DNA of 64,000 nt, from contig CAJZBQ010000046.1 of assembly GCA_914767885.1 (NCBI GenBank), forward strand, positions 744,001 to 808,000. Reading direction: 5' to 3'. This DNA comes from Blepharisma stoltei. Taxonomy: Eukaryota > Ciliophora > Heterotrichea > Heterotrichida > Blepharismidae. This document shows positions 1-8,884 of this stretch, in pieces. The notes under the pieces were generated by a model. It did no database searches. It was not told where the DNA came from and saw nothing but the letters and a program-made list of their open reading frames with translations. Positions within the stretch are counted from its first letter, which is position 1. The number at the start of each line of letters is the position of its first letter. Position numbers and translations under genes: made by a program.

Positions 1-844
1 CTCTTTACTTCATACTTGTGTTTAATTAATTCTAATTTCCATTCCAAAGAATAAATTGATCTTGTCATGTTGGAGTTTATCATGCTTGCTTGGACAACTT
101 GATTTTTCAACTGGAAAATAGCGAAATCTTTGCTGAGCTCTGCGTTTTCTTCAATAGCACTTTTTATAGTAATTGCCCGAGGATGGCGCTATCTTGAACC
201 ATCCTCGGGCAATTCAAAAATGGCCCCACACCGGGAATCGAACCCACGTGTGGGGCCATTTTTGGTGTGTGGCCAACATCGACTTACACGCACCAAAAAT
301 GGCCCCACACGTGGGTTCGATTCCCGGTGTGGGGCCATTATTGAATTGCCCGAGGATGGCGCAAGATAGCGCCATCCTCGGGCAATTCCTATATTTCAGA
401 AGTATAGTGATTTTGGCTTAATAATTTTTCTTGGTCTATTGAGATATATTTTGTTATGGTTGTAATATTAATATCTCCAAGCGTCTCATCTGTGACGATG
501 CTTGATGCATCTTTTACTAAGCTTGATTCTGAAATTTCATCAAATTCTATGCAAGTGCTTTCCTTCATATTTTTACTATTTTCAATAAAAGCTTTATATC
601 TTTGGTCTAAGTCTTGCAAAGCATGGGCTAGCTTATTTATTTGTAAAGTTGCATGCTCATTTTGCTGCTTTAATAACCTACTTTCTTCAGCATCTTTATT
701 TATTAGAAGCATACTTTTATGATAATGCTCATAATATTCATGAGCTTTTTGCTCTGCTTTAAGTTGTTTTTCTTTGGATTTTGCGAGCTTTTTTTCTAAT
801 TCACTGATTTTTTCGAAATATAGGCTATTTTCTTTTTTCAGCAT
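1..844 (-). CDS. Coiled-coil protein, 3' end beyond window
   Basis: Reads from ATG at 844 leftwards and is still open at base 1. The first ~150 residues are rich in Lys/Glu/Gln with heptad-like Leu spacing (ISELEKKLAKSKEKQLKAEQ), i.e. a coiled coil; no domain is recognised. The frame closes at 389-391 in germline DNA. Removing the palindromic IES 167-393 between two TAs continues the same frame as another coiled-coil stretch (KSAIEENAELSKDFAIFQLK) to the edge. The change from a stop to a long matching coiled coil supports both the gene and the IES. Function unknown; a structural or cytoskeletal role is only a guess. The neighbour on the same strand is the kinesin gene, whose stop lies ~280 bp upstream. 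Confidence 0.6.
221..258 (-). repeat. tRNA acceptor/T-arm-like minihelix, left copy
   Basis: Minus-strand copy of the 38-nt stem-loop found at 300-337. It contains the tRNA B-box/T-loop consensus GGTTCGATTCC inside a 7-bp stem and ends with CCA. No D-arm, anticodon arm or A box lies between the stem halves, so this is not a complete tRNA gene. Confidence 0.6.
300..337 (+). repeat. tRNA acceptor/T-arm-like minihelix, right copy
   Basis: The 7-bp stem CCCCACA/TGTGGGG flanks GTGGGTTCGATTCCCGG, a T-arm-like hairpin with the universal TTCGATT loop, and CCA follows the 3' strand. The layout matches the acceptor plus T-arm half of a tRNA with the rest missing. It could be a tRNA-derived transposon end or a chance likeness. 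Confidence 0.55.
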
Positions 845-1120
845 ATTTACTTTCTTTCTTACTCCCTAAATTTCAAACTGAGACAAATTTTAGCTTTTTA
901 TACTTAAAATAATGGTAATTTATATGTAAATAGCTTTGATACTCATTTAATATAGCCAAATCAAAATGTGCCTATAATTTGATTATTTAAAAATATTTAA
1001 AACAGCAGCAGAGCGTTTTTTAAATATAACAATTTGAATTGGTAAATTTTATAAATTAATTTATATATATATTTTCAAAACTAAAATCAATCCCCTAAAA
1101 TTGAAACAGATTCCTTGGTT

Positions 1121-4090
1121 TTAATTTAAAGGGGGTATTAGCCTTTCCAACTCGCGTTCATAATTTTCATAGACTGTAGGAATTTTTTCACATCCCGGAC
1201 TAGGGAAAAAATAATCATCAGAAGTTCTTTCTTGAGGCACAATAAATGAGGATTGCAAAGAGTCACCTTCATATATAGAAAACGGTATTTTCTTAACTGT
1301 TGGTCAAGCCTCAACCCCTATCAATACACAACTACCTAATATAGATAATAAGAAATACTAGAGATATTGCAGTATTTTCGCTCCTACGCTATTAAACGCA
1401 ATTTATAGCATTTTTTACATATATTTAATACTTTATTTCATATCCCTACTATATATATAATTTTTATATGGTAAAATTGTTTATAATAAATAAAGGAGTA
1501 AAGAGGATATCGCTTAATTATCGCATTTAAGTATGAGTCCAATTGAATTCTGCATTAAAATGGATAGACACGAGTAAATCAATTTAAGCATAATTATGTA
1601 TCATAGACACATACAATATTTAGTATCGATTTCACTAAATTAATGCATTCTAACAAATTCAGTTTACTAGATATATTTTATTTAAATTTAATACAGAAAT
1701 ATAGGCTAAATTTGCTAGCCATATAAAAATTCTTTATATAATAGGGATATGAAATAAAGCATGCAAAAAGCTATAAATCAAAGTTTTAATAGCGTAGGAG
1801 TGAAATAATGCAATATCTATTATATTTCTTATATAAAGAGTAGGCATTTAGGGGCGGGGAGGGTTTTATGCTTGCCAAACTGTGTCTTCAGTAGAAATTT
1901 GCAGATCTTCGAGACACACATTCACTTTTAAGTCTCCACCTGAATTAGGACGCTTATGCTTGGATTCTGGAGTTTCTTACTTACTTAGTTATCTGGTGTT
2001 TAAGGTGTCTAGTGCCGCAGCCCAAAAGGGCCTATGGCAAAACTGATGACGTAGGCGAGCCATCTTGCACAGGTCAGCCCCGTCCAAGCCTTCTATCAAC
2101 TCCTGCTTCACCGGTCTTGCTGCACGTCTCACCCGGCGCGTTGCCGTCGCCCTTGTCGCTCGACTCAGCTCCTGCGCGTGTTCCGCCTAAAGGGTCATCC
2201 TCCCGTGGGGATGTGCTGAGAGGTAAAAGCCCGAAATCTTGAGTGGACTGAGGAGTGGTTCCTCTGGTTATTCCCAGAGTTAAACCGCTATTGCTGTCCA
2301 GAAGTCTTCGAGTGAAAACCTAACCCTATAAATAAAATTCCATGAGGGAGAGAAAATTAGCAGAGCTAATTTCTCTCGAACCGAATGCCATTTTATTTAT
2401 ATGGATTCTGGAGTTTCAATAGATTTGTAGCTCCTTATAGGAGCAGGTGATTGGCATACGCTTGATTTTGTATCAGTACAAGATGTGGTTGATTCTTTTT
2501 CTGCTCGGAGCATTTGGATCTCACTTCTGGCTGAGCTTAATTCAAGCTTTAATTGTTCAATTATTAAATTAATGCTGTCAGGTGAATTTTTGAAATTTAT
2601 TGACACTTTATTTTGTATATTTTTTGCTCTCATTGCAAATTTTAGGGTGTTTAATGTTTCTTCTTGAGATCTAGGTGAAGGTGAGCAGGCTACTATCAGT
2701 GTAGTTTTATAGTTTCCACCTAATGATTCTTGAAGAAGCCTTGTTAATTTTGAATCTCGATAAGGAATATGGTCAGAATTAGAAATGAGAGCGTGGATCA
2801 CATTTCCTAGCGCTGACAATGAGAGGTTTATTTTTTTTGCCTCTTCTAGTTTATTTCCAGTAACTCCTGATCTATTGACATTTTCGCTCCCAGCTAAATC
2901 AATTAGATTTAATTTTCCTTTTTTCTCGCTATCATTAGGCAACTTTTGGCTTACTTCAGTGATAAAAATTAAATGAGACCTAGACGATGTGCTATTTAAT
3001 CTTGTAGAAGCTACAGTTCTCATTTGTTCCCCTAGTGCTAAGACCTCAAGCATGTCTTTTTCTGAAGTGATGCAGACTTCAGTCAGCCCATGGACATATA
3101 TTCCTCTTCTAGGGCATTGTTTAATTTTAAGATTCACATGTTGGTGCTGTAACAAATCCCGTAAAGTTTCTTTATAAATTTCAAGCATTGAGCATTTTAA
3201 TGTATCTAGTACTTTATTTATTTTACCTCAGAACTATTAAAATATCCTATAAATTCATAAATAAAAAAGGCATTATTATAAATATTCCAGTATTAAATTA
3301 ATACTAGCAACAGAATATAAAATGGTAAGTTGGGGCGGTTAACATCCTGGCCTTCAAATTCAGTGAAGAGGGTAGGACTCTTTGAGAGTTTCAGAAGCAA
3401 GAGAATTGATCCTATTGTGTCTGATGAGGATTAGAGAGGTTCGGAAGGACTTTGACTCAGAAACGGTTTGACGGTTAGGCTGATTCCTCCTACCGTTTTT
3501 CAGAACTGTTGTCAGAGTGTGGAATCCGAAGAGATGAACCTACTGGATGAAGACGGAAGTCGAAGAGATTTAATTAAATATAAACATAAAATACTAGTAA
3601 ATATATACTCAACCTCTCCATAATCAGAATTAACTGTCTCAAAAATTTGAGATGCTGCTCTCGGGATAACACCTCTAAACTCTTCGTCAAAAATATCTTT
3701 GCCCATCATTGTATGTGTCTTCCCTGACCCTGTTTGTCCATATGCAAAAATTGTGCCGTTGTAGCCACTTAGTACATCTTCAATTGTGGGCTTGCCAAGC
3801 AGCTCATAAACTTCACTTTGGGTTGATTGAGGAGTGAATATATGGTCAAGCGTGAAAGATTCTGTGTCTTTGCCTAGGCCGATTGAAACGGTTTGGTCGG
3901 AAATAAATGTTATTAAATTTTTGTTTTCAGATAGACTCTGAATATTACTTACCATTTCAAAATCAATTAATGGTCTGAACCTTCCAATCACCTTAATACT
4001 TGTGCTACGAGCTGTGTTTTGACTTGTAGTCAAATCTGAAGTTTGGCTAAGCGAGGTACGAATTGTTAAATTTTTTAAGTTCCTTGACAT
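1121..4090 (-). CDS. Kinesin-1-like motor protein, interrupted by three insertions
   Basis: Microtubule motor. From ATG at 4090 the protein shows VIGRFRP, the P-loop GQTGSGKT, switch I NSTSSRSH, switch II LIDLAGSE and the HIPYRDSKLTRLLQ motif, i.e. a full N-terminal motor domain of ~340 residues, then a short neck and Ser-rich tail. Exon 1 ends at YGEVEY. After removal of 3205-3605 it joins to TLKCSMLEIYKETLRDLL, the expected kinesin sequence. Downstream the frame passes a 441-bp insertion with a 16-bp duplication (1977-2417) and a foldback IES (1296-1893) before TAA at 1121-1123. The tail reads PSPGCEKIPTVYENYERELE near the end and lacks a long stalk, so the protein is short (~510 residues) for a kinesin-1. 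The motor assignment is firm; subfamily and tail joins are less so. Confidence 0.85.
1296..1893. mobile_element. IES, foldback element in kinesin tail
   Basis: Two ~150-nt imperfect inverted repeats (about 1298-1460 and 1740-1885; compare TATTTTCGCTCCTACGC with its complement near 1790) flank an AT-rich centre. Choosing TA at 1294-1295 and 1892-1893 keeps the tail open (QISKKIPFSIYEGD). The TIRs do not begin exactly at the TAs, so the ends may be off by a few bases. Confidence 0.6.
1977..2417. mobile_element. GC-rich retroposon-like insertion with 16-bp target duplication
   Basis: The 16-mer TGGATTCTGGAGTTTC occurs at 1961-1976 and again at 2402-2417. The 425 bases between are GC-rich against AT-rich surroundings and end in CCATTTTATTTAT. 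Collapsing one copy restores the kinesin frame (TPES joined to KHKRPN). There is no TA in the duplicated site. A hairpin (GAGAGAAAATTAGC with its complement) lies at about 2349-2380. Long target duplication, GC-rich body and absence of an ORF resemble a SINE. Confidence 0.6.
3205..3605. mobile_element. IES with GC-rich core in kinesin motor domain
   Basis: TA-bounded (3203-3204 and 3604-3605), 401 nt. AT-rich edges enclose a GC-richer, non-coding core (about 3330-3570) that contains inverted AAACGGT/ACCGTTT segments. Removal joins VEY to TLKCSMLEIY exactly as kinesins require. Confidence 0.75.
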
Positions 4091-4230
4091 TTAAGTTTAT
4101 ATAATAGGGTAAGATTAATTCTGTCATATGAATAAGGCTCGAAAAAGATTAATATATAATTTTGTAAAAGAGTTTTAAGGATTTGCAAATAGTGCCATAT
4201 ATTGTTTGCAGATAAAATAAAATTGATCTA

Positions 4231-4432
4231 ACTCCCCCTCTTCCGTGAGCAAACAAAACCATTGGAAAAATCGCTATATATTTTGCCCAAAAACCCACCC
4301 TACGTGAGCGAATAAAAAATTTTTTATGAAAAAATAATTTACTATAAAATTTATATATAAAATTTTTAAAAAATAAATTAACCCCTCCATAAGCTAACAA
4401 AATTTTTTGTTGACTCACGGGAGTGGGGAGTA
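4231..4432 (+). mobile_element. Family-1 MITE-like IES, internally deleted copy
   Basis: TA plus ACTCCCC at the left and GGGGAG plus TA at the right. Four degenerate iterons (TCCGTGAGCAAAC, TACGTGAGCGAAT, CATAAGCTAAC and the complement of GTGAGTCAAC) are present, but the usual ~170-nt central part is missing (202 nt against 350-390). It lies between the kinesin and kelch genes. Confidence 0.7.
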
Positions 4433-4897
4433 AGAGGTAATAGCTTTTTTTATTTTAAAGTGGCTGATTAAATTCTATTCAAATTAATTTAATATAATAT
4501 AAAAACTTTGTTATTTACTTTAAAAGAAAAAACTTAAGCGATGAGTTTATTAAGAAATTTTAATGTCCAATTGATTATTTTAATTAGAGACTATCATGTG
4601 TGCAATAAAATATAAATCTTAAATAATTATTTGATATAAGCTTGATAAATTAATTAAAGCATAGCTAATTGGTGAAATAAACAAGTTTTCATAATATAAA
4701 ATGCTGATAAGTCAGAAAATTCAAAAACATTTAAATTTGCAGCAGGAGAACAAATATCATTATTTTTCCTCAGCCTTTTATTTCAAAAAATATTGCAAAA
4801 ATTGCATAATTTATAATCTATTTCTAAGCATTTTAGTCAAAAATATATAGAATTACTCTCACTCAGTTAACTATCGAAAACATATACTTTAATAATA
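4433..4897. other. AT-rich intergenic spacer
   Basis: No ORF, hairpin or repeat of note. It separates the divergent kinesin and kelch/BTB genes and presumably holds the kelch promoter, but no recognisable element was found. Confidence 0.5.
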
Positions 4898-7047
4898 ATG
4901 GAAGAAGAGAAAATTCATTTTAGTTTTTGGAAAAGAATCGAGAGCTCTAAAGGCATTTTTAAGCCAGGTGAACTTCTGGATCCTGAATCAGTTATTCTTA
5001 ACAATCGTTTATTTATAACCGGAAGAGATTCAGAAAATAACCCAGTTGATTTAAGAGAATATGCCAGTCGAAACCGGAACGCTGTATTTGTCCCGTGCCC
5101 TGACGAAACAAAGTGGATCGATCCAGAGGTCCATGGGCCCGACACAGTGGATAAATAGGTGGCAGCTCTGGAAACAGCTACCCCGTAGTGGACGTTAAAC
5201 GTAATAAAAAATATGAGATAAGATTTAAGAGAATATGACTTTGGTACAATCTAATTAGAAAATGACACATGAGACGTTCATTCAGTCCAAGGCTTCCATC
5301 CCTGCACTGATGGCAATTCTACTATTTATTTGCTAATAATCCCTGACAACTCCGACTACAGATACCAAGTTATTGAATATTCTTTAGAAACCCTGACTGG
5401 CACTCTGATCGATACAACAGGTATCGCTCCAAAGAAAAGAAAACCTACAGTAAGTTCTTTATATTTTCAAGGCTGTATTTATTTTTTTGGCGGAATGCAA
5501 ATATATCGAGGAGATGCGACAGGGAGTTTTGTATATCGCTTAGACTTAGAAACAAAAGAATGAAGCAATGTAGAATATTCAGGCCAATTCCCTGCTACAG
5601 TCCCTCATGCGCCACATACAGGTTGTAGATCAGGACACAGCACTGTACTTGTAGGACACAAAGCATATATTTTTGGAGGGACTATGATAGAAGATTCTTT
5701 ATTAAATGCTGAATGCTTGACTAGCTCAATTTTTGACAATTTGTAAGATATATACAGCAATACCAATGATTTGCATGAATTTGATATTTTGCAGTCGAGA
5801 TGGAGCAAGATTGCGTATAAGCCGATAGCCTGCATGATACCAACTATGACACAGCATGCAGCTGCAGCAAATCAACAATTTATGTATATGCTAAATAAGA
5901 AAGAATATTTCAATAATAGCCAATTCATAGTATATTTAATTTATATGAGAGGTATTAACACTCAAGAGATTATTTATTATGAAGAAAAAATCTATCGATA
6001 TGAATTTCAAACACAAAATTGTTATAAATTGAAAAAAAGCTTAAAAGCTCCAAAATGCAAAGGCCAATGCACAATGCAATTAATTAATAATTACTTGTAT
6101 TTGTTTGGGAATACTAATGAAGGAGCAATGCTTTATAGGTTGAATTTAGGAAAAGGCTGGGTTTGGGTGCCTGGAGACACGATGCCAGACTATTCAGTAA
6201 GCTTTATTTAGAATTTCTTTAATCATCAGCCTACTTCAGACTTATTAGTAAAAGTTGGTGATCAAAAAATTTATGCCCATAAACAAGTTATGTGTAGGTT
6301 TTCAAGCTTGCTAACTCCCCCCCCCTCCGTGAGTGAACAAAACCATTAGAAAAATTGCTATTTTTTGCCCAAAAAAACCCACCCTCCGTGAGTGAACAAA
6401 AATTTTTTAAAAGACAAATTTTTTATGGAAAACAAATTTGATATATAAGTGATAATTAGTATAATGAAATCTAGAGCTAATTCTGCTTAATTTTAAACAA
6501 ATTGCTTTTTTAAAACATAAATTTTATAAATTAAATTAATATTTGCTTTCCAATTTTTGCAAATTAGGATTTTTTTAAAATTCGAAAAATAAATTTTCTA
6601 TAAAATTTATATATAAATTTTTTTAACAAAAAAAATTAACCCTCCTCCATGAGTGAACAAAAAAATTTTGTTCACTCACGGAGGGGGGGAGTAAGAAGAC
6701 AACTGACTCCTGGGATTCGGACAATTTCTATTAGTGAATTTCCTTTTATAGTAATTAACATGCTTGTGGAGCAACTATACCAAGATTGCCAATTAGAACT
6801 GCCTAGAGAATTATCACATTTTTTGCAACTTTACAGAGCAGCACATTGGTTAGGCGTTGAAGAAATCGTGATGAGGTGCCAAAGTGCGTTAAATGTAAGT
6901 CCAGCTAACTTAAGAGCTGTTATTGATTTAGTTGGTGACATCCCTTCAGCAAGACAAAAGTGTTTGGATTATGTAAAAACACATTTAAAGGAATCTGCTA
7001 TGCTCCTTGCTCCTGAGCAACTTTCTGAATTGCTGCAGAATTTATAA
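4898..7047 (+). CDS. Kelch-repeat/BTB protein with one IES and three 15-nt introns
   Basis: Likely a Cul3-type substrate adaptor, or another kelch/BTB protein, inferred from the domain pair. Kelch-like blades (GCIYFFGGMQ, GHKAYIFGGT, NNYLYLFGN) are followed by a BTB fold (LLVKVGDQKIYAHKQVMCRFSSLL then IRTISISEFPFIV) and a BACK-like helix region. The frame needs TGA as Trp (TKEWSNVEYSG), three GT..AG introns of exactly 15 nt (5244-5258, 5743-5757, 6197-6211), removal of a 174-bp insertion with a 16-bp duplication (5064-5237), and removal of a family-1 IES inside the BTB (6314-6693). With these, one open frame of ~520 residues runs to TAA at 7045-7047. The order kelch first, BTB last is the reverse of the animal KLHL order. 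Confidence 0.8.
5064..5237 (+). mobile_element. Short GC-rich insertion with 16-bp target duplication and A-rich tail
   Basis: The 16-mer GATTTAAGAGAATATG stands at 5048-5063 and 5222-5237. The insert starts GC-rich (CCAGTCGAAACCGG) and ends A-rich (AATAAAAAATATGAG), with an internal hairpin near 5158-5184. The pattern is that of a SINE-type retroposon. Removal gives LREYDF in frame with the kelch protein. Confidence 0.65.
5244..5258 (+). other. 15-nt spliceosomal intron (kelch gene)
   Basis: GTACAATCTAATTAG. Removal joins DF to ENDTWDVH and eliminates an in-frame TAA. Confidence 0.8.
5743..5757 (+). other. 15-nt spliceosomal intron (kelch gene)
   Basis: GTAAGATATATACAG. Removal joins FDN to FNTNDLHEFDILQSRWSKI, which continues a kelch blade; without it the frame ends at TAA. 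Confidence 0.85.
6197..6211 (+). other. 15-nt spliceosomal intron (kelch gene)
   Basis: GTAAGCTTTATTTAG. Removal joins PDYS to NFFNHQPTSDLLVKVGDQ, the start of the BTB domain. The same intron is kept in the downstream copy at 7352-7366. Confidence 0.9.
6314..6693 (+). mobile_element. Family-1 MITE-like IES (full length, 380 nt)
   Basis: Between TA 6312-6313 and TA 6692-6693. It begins CTCCCCCCCCTCCGTGAGTG and ends with the hairpin formed by CATGAGTGAAC and GTTCACTCACGG. Subterminal iterons lie at both ends and the centre is AT-rich. The downstream duplicate of the gene lacks exactly these 380 nt and has a single TA at 7467-7468, which fixes both ends of the element. Confidence 0.95.
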
Positions 7048-7091
7048 GAATGATCTTATCATAGTATTTGAATTAAACAAATTTAGTTTTA

Positions 7092-7825
7092 TAATTTATA
7101 TGAGAGGTATTAACACTCAAAAGATTATTTATTATGAAGAAAAAATCTATCGATATGAATTTCAAACACAAAATTGTTATAAATTGAAAAAAAGCTTAAA
7201 AGCTCCAAAATGCAAAGGCCAATGCACAATGCAATTAATTAATAATTACTTGTATTTGTTTGGGAATACTAATGAAGGAGCAATGCTTTATAGGTTGAAT
7301 TTAGGAAAAGGCTGGGTTTGGGTGCCTGGAGACACGATGCCAGACTATTCAGTAAGCTTTATTTAGAATTTCTTTAATCATCAGCCTACTTCAGACTTAT
7401 TAGTAAAAGTTGGTGATCAAAAAATTTATGCCCATAAACAAGTTATGTGTAGGTTTTCAAGCTTGCTAAGAAGACAACTGACTCCTGGGATTCGGACAAT
7501 TTCTATTAGTGAATTTCCTTTTATAGTAATTAACATGCTTGTGGAGCAACTATACCAAGATTGCCAATTAGAACTGCCTAGAGAATTATCACATTTTTTG
7601 CAACTTTACAGAGCAGCACATTGGTTAGGCGTTGAAGAAATCGTGATGAGGTGCCAAAGTGCGTTAAATGTAAGTCCAGCTAACTTAAGAGCTGTTATTG
7701 ATTTAGTTGGTGACATCCATTCAGCAAGACAAAAGTGTTTGGATTATGTAAAAACACATTTAAAGGAATCTGCTATGCTCCTTGCTCCTGACTCCCTGGT
7801 ACCTGGCTGGCTCTACATAATGTGA
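7092..7825 (+). pseudogene. Partial tandem copy of the kelch/BTB gene without the IES
   Basis: Bases 7092-7791 repeat 5937-7016 with only two substitutions seen, once the 380-nt IES is subtracted (1080 minus 380 is 700). The copy holds the last kelch blade, the intron (7352-7366), the BTB and most of the BACK-like part. It has no start codon of its own and no N-terminal blades, and diverges after LLAPD to end at a new stop (7823-7825). Probably a non-functional 3' fragment. It may be a recent segmental duplication made before IES insertion, or IES-free DNA copied back into the germline. Confidence 0.75.
7352..7366 (+). other. 15-nt intron in the duplicated fragment
   Basis: Same GTAAGCTTTATTTAG as at 6197-6211. 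Its presence shows the copy was not made from spliced mRNA. Confidence 0.85.
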
Positions 7826-7850
7826 GGAAAAAACATATAAAAACAAAAAA

Positions 7851-8192
7851 ATGGTTTACTTGTGCACTTACTCTGAATGCAAGAAGAGACTAAGCTCAAA
7901 ATACAACCTTAAAAGGCATATAGAGTGTTGTCACAAGAAATTGAGGAGATTTGAATGCAATGTATGCTATAAAAAATTTTCATCTGCTCAAAATTTGAAG
8001 GAGCATATGTTTCTTCATGAAGAAGCTCAGCAAGCAAAACTTTCACTTCCTGAGAATTACGTCCCAGAACGTGATATTTGTATCCCTAAACTCACAGATC
8101 TGGTCTTTTATTCTATTGATCCAGAAATCCGTCCATTGATAAAAGTGATTCGCTTCTATCCATATTCCCCAGTGACGGTAACTAAAATATAA
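7851..8192 (+). CDS. Two-finger C2H2 zinc finger protein
   Basis: 113 residues, uninterrupted. Finger 1: CTYSECKKRLSSKYNLKRH followed by IECCH. Finger 2: CNVCYKKFSSAQNLKEHMFLH. Both have C-x2/4-C...H-x3/4-H spacing. The C-terminal half (ERDICIPKLTDLVFYSIDPE) is not recognised. Probably a nucleic-acid-binding protein; the target is unknown. It starts 25 bp after the stop of the kelch copy. No IES and no intron are needed. Confidence 0.8.
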   Translation: MVYLCTYSECKKRLSSKYNLKRHIECCHKKLRRFECNVCYKKFSSAQNLKEHMFLHEEAQQAKLSLPENYVPERDICIPKLTDLVFYSIDPEIRPLIKVIRFYPYSPVTVTKI

Positions 8193-8884
8193 CAATTTTA
8201 ATTTAAAATTATTCATAAATAATAAATTATGTTAGCTTCTTTATTGTTTCAATTTTTTAATTCTTTTCGGTTCCATGATTAAAGGAACAAATGAAATAAC
8301 GGATAGCTGTAATTATTCAATAGAAAAGAGAGTAAAAATTCAGTAAAATTTTCTTGAAAAGATAATTTGCTATATAAATCTTATTTTAAGGATATAAATG
8401 AATTCATTTGAAGCTTCATGCTTTTTCAATAAATAATAAAAATAATTTAGATTTAATTTTATGCTCAATAGCATACACAATCTTAAATTGCTTTATTATT
8501 TTAGCTGGTATCATTTTTATGAAATTTTAATTAATAAATTACTCTAATTAATCTTTTACTTATTAAAATTATAAATCTATATTAATATTGATTATGCATT
8601 TTCTTATTTATAGTTTTTAAGATAACTTTATTTGCTAATATTATGATTTTCAGAAAAATAAAATCTTTATTAGATCGGAAAGTTATATTTTTATTACTTA
8701 TAACCTTTTAATTTATGTTTATTTAGATGCTTTCTTAATTAAAAATTCTTATTTATTTTTATTCAATTGTCATCATTGTTTATCAGCAGATCTAGAATTC
8801 CTGCAAATACATTTGGACTCAAAATCACAGCATCAATAAACTTTAGGCTTTTTTATGTTTATATAATAATGCAAAGTTATCATA
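8193..8884. other. AT-rich intergenic region
   Basis: About 690 bp of very AT-rich DNA. No ORF with coding character and no clear inverted repeat was seen. Undetected MIC-limited sequence cannot be excluded. Confidence 0.4.

Larger units (their letters stand above)
167..393. mobile_element. IES, near-perfect palindrome with tRNA-like minihelices
   Basis: TA-bounded (TA at 165-166 and 392-393), 227 nt. The two ~100-nt arms are near-perfect inverted repeats (roughly 167-265 against 294-393). Each arm holds an inner hairpin with GCCCGAGGATGG and a second stem-loop (221-258 on minus, 300-337 on plus). In the second, a 7-bp CCCCACA/TGTGGGG stem encloses GGTTCGATTCC and ends in CCA. GC content is far above the surroundings. 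Excision keeps the coiled-coil gene in frame. Confidence 0.75.

Noticed and set aside
300-337. Complete tRNA gene
   Set aside because: Only acceptor-like stem, T-arm-like loop and CCA exist; D arm, anticodon arm and A box are absent and the copy is mirrored in a palindrome.
2012-2242. 76-aa ORF in GC-rich DNA
   Set aside because: It lies wholly inside the duplication-flanked insertion in the kinesin gene; Pro/Ser-rich composition follows from GC content and there is no domain.
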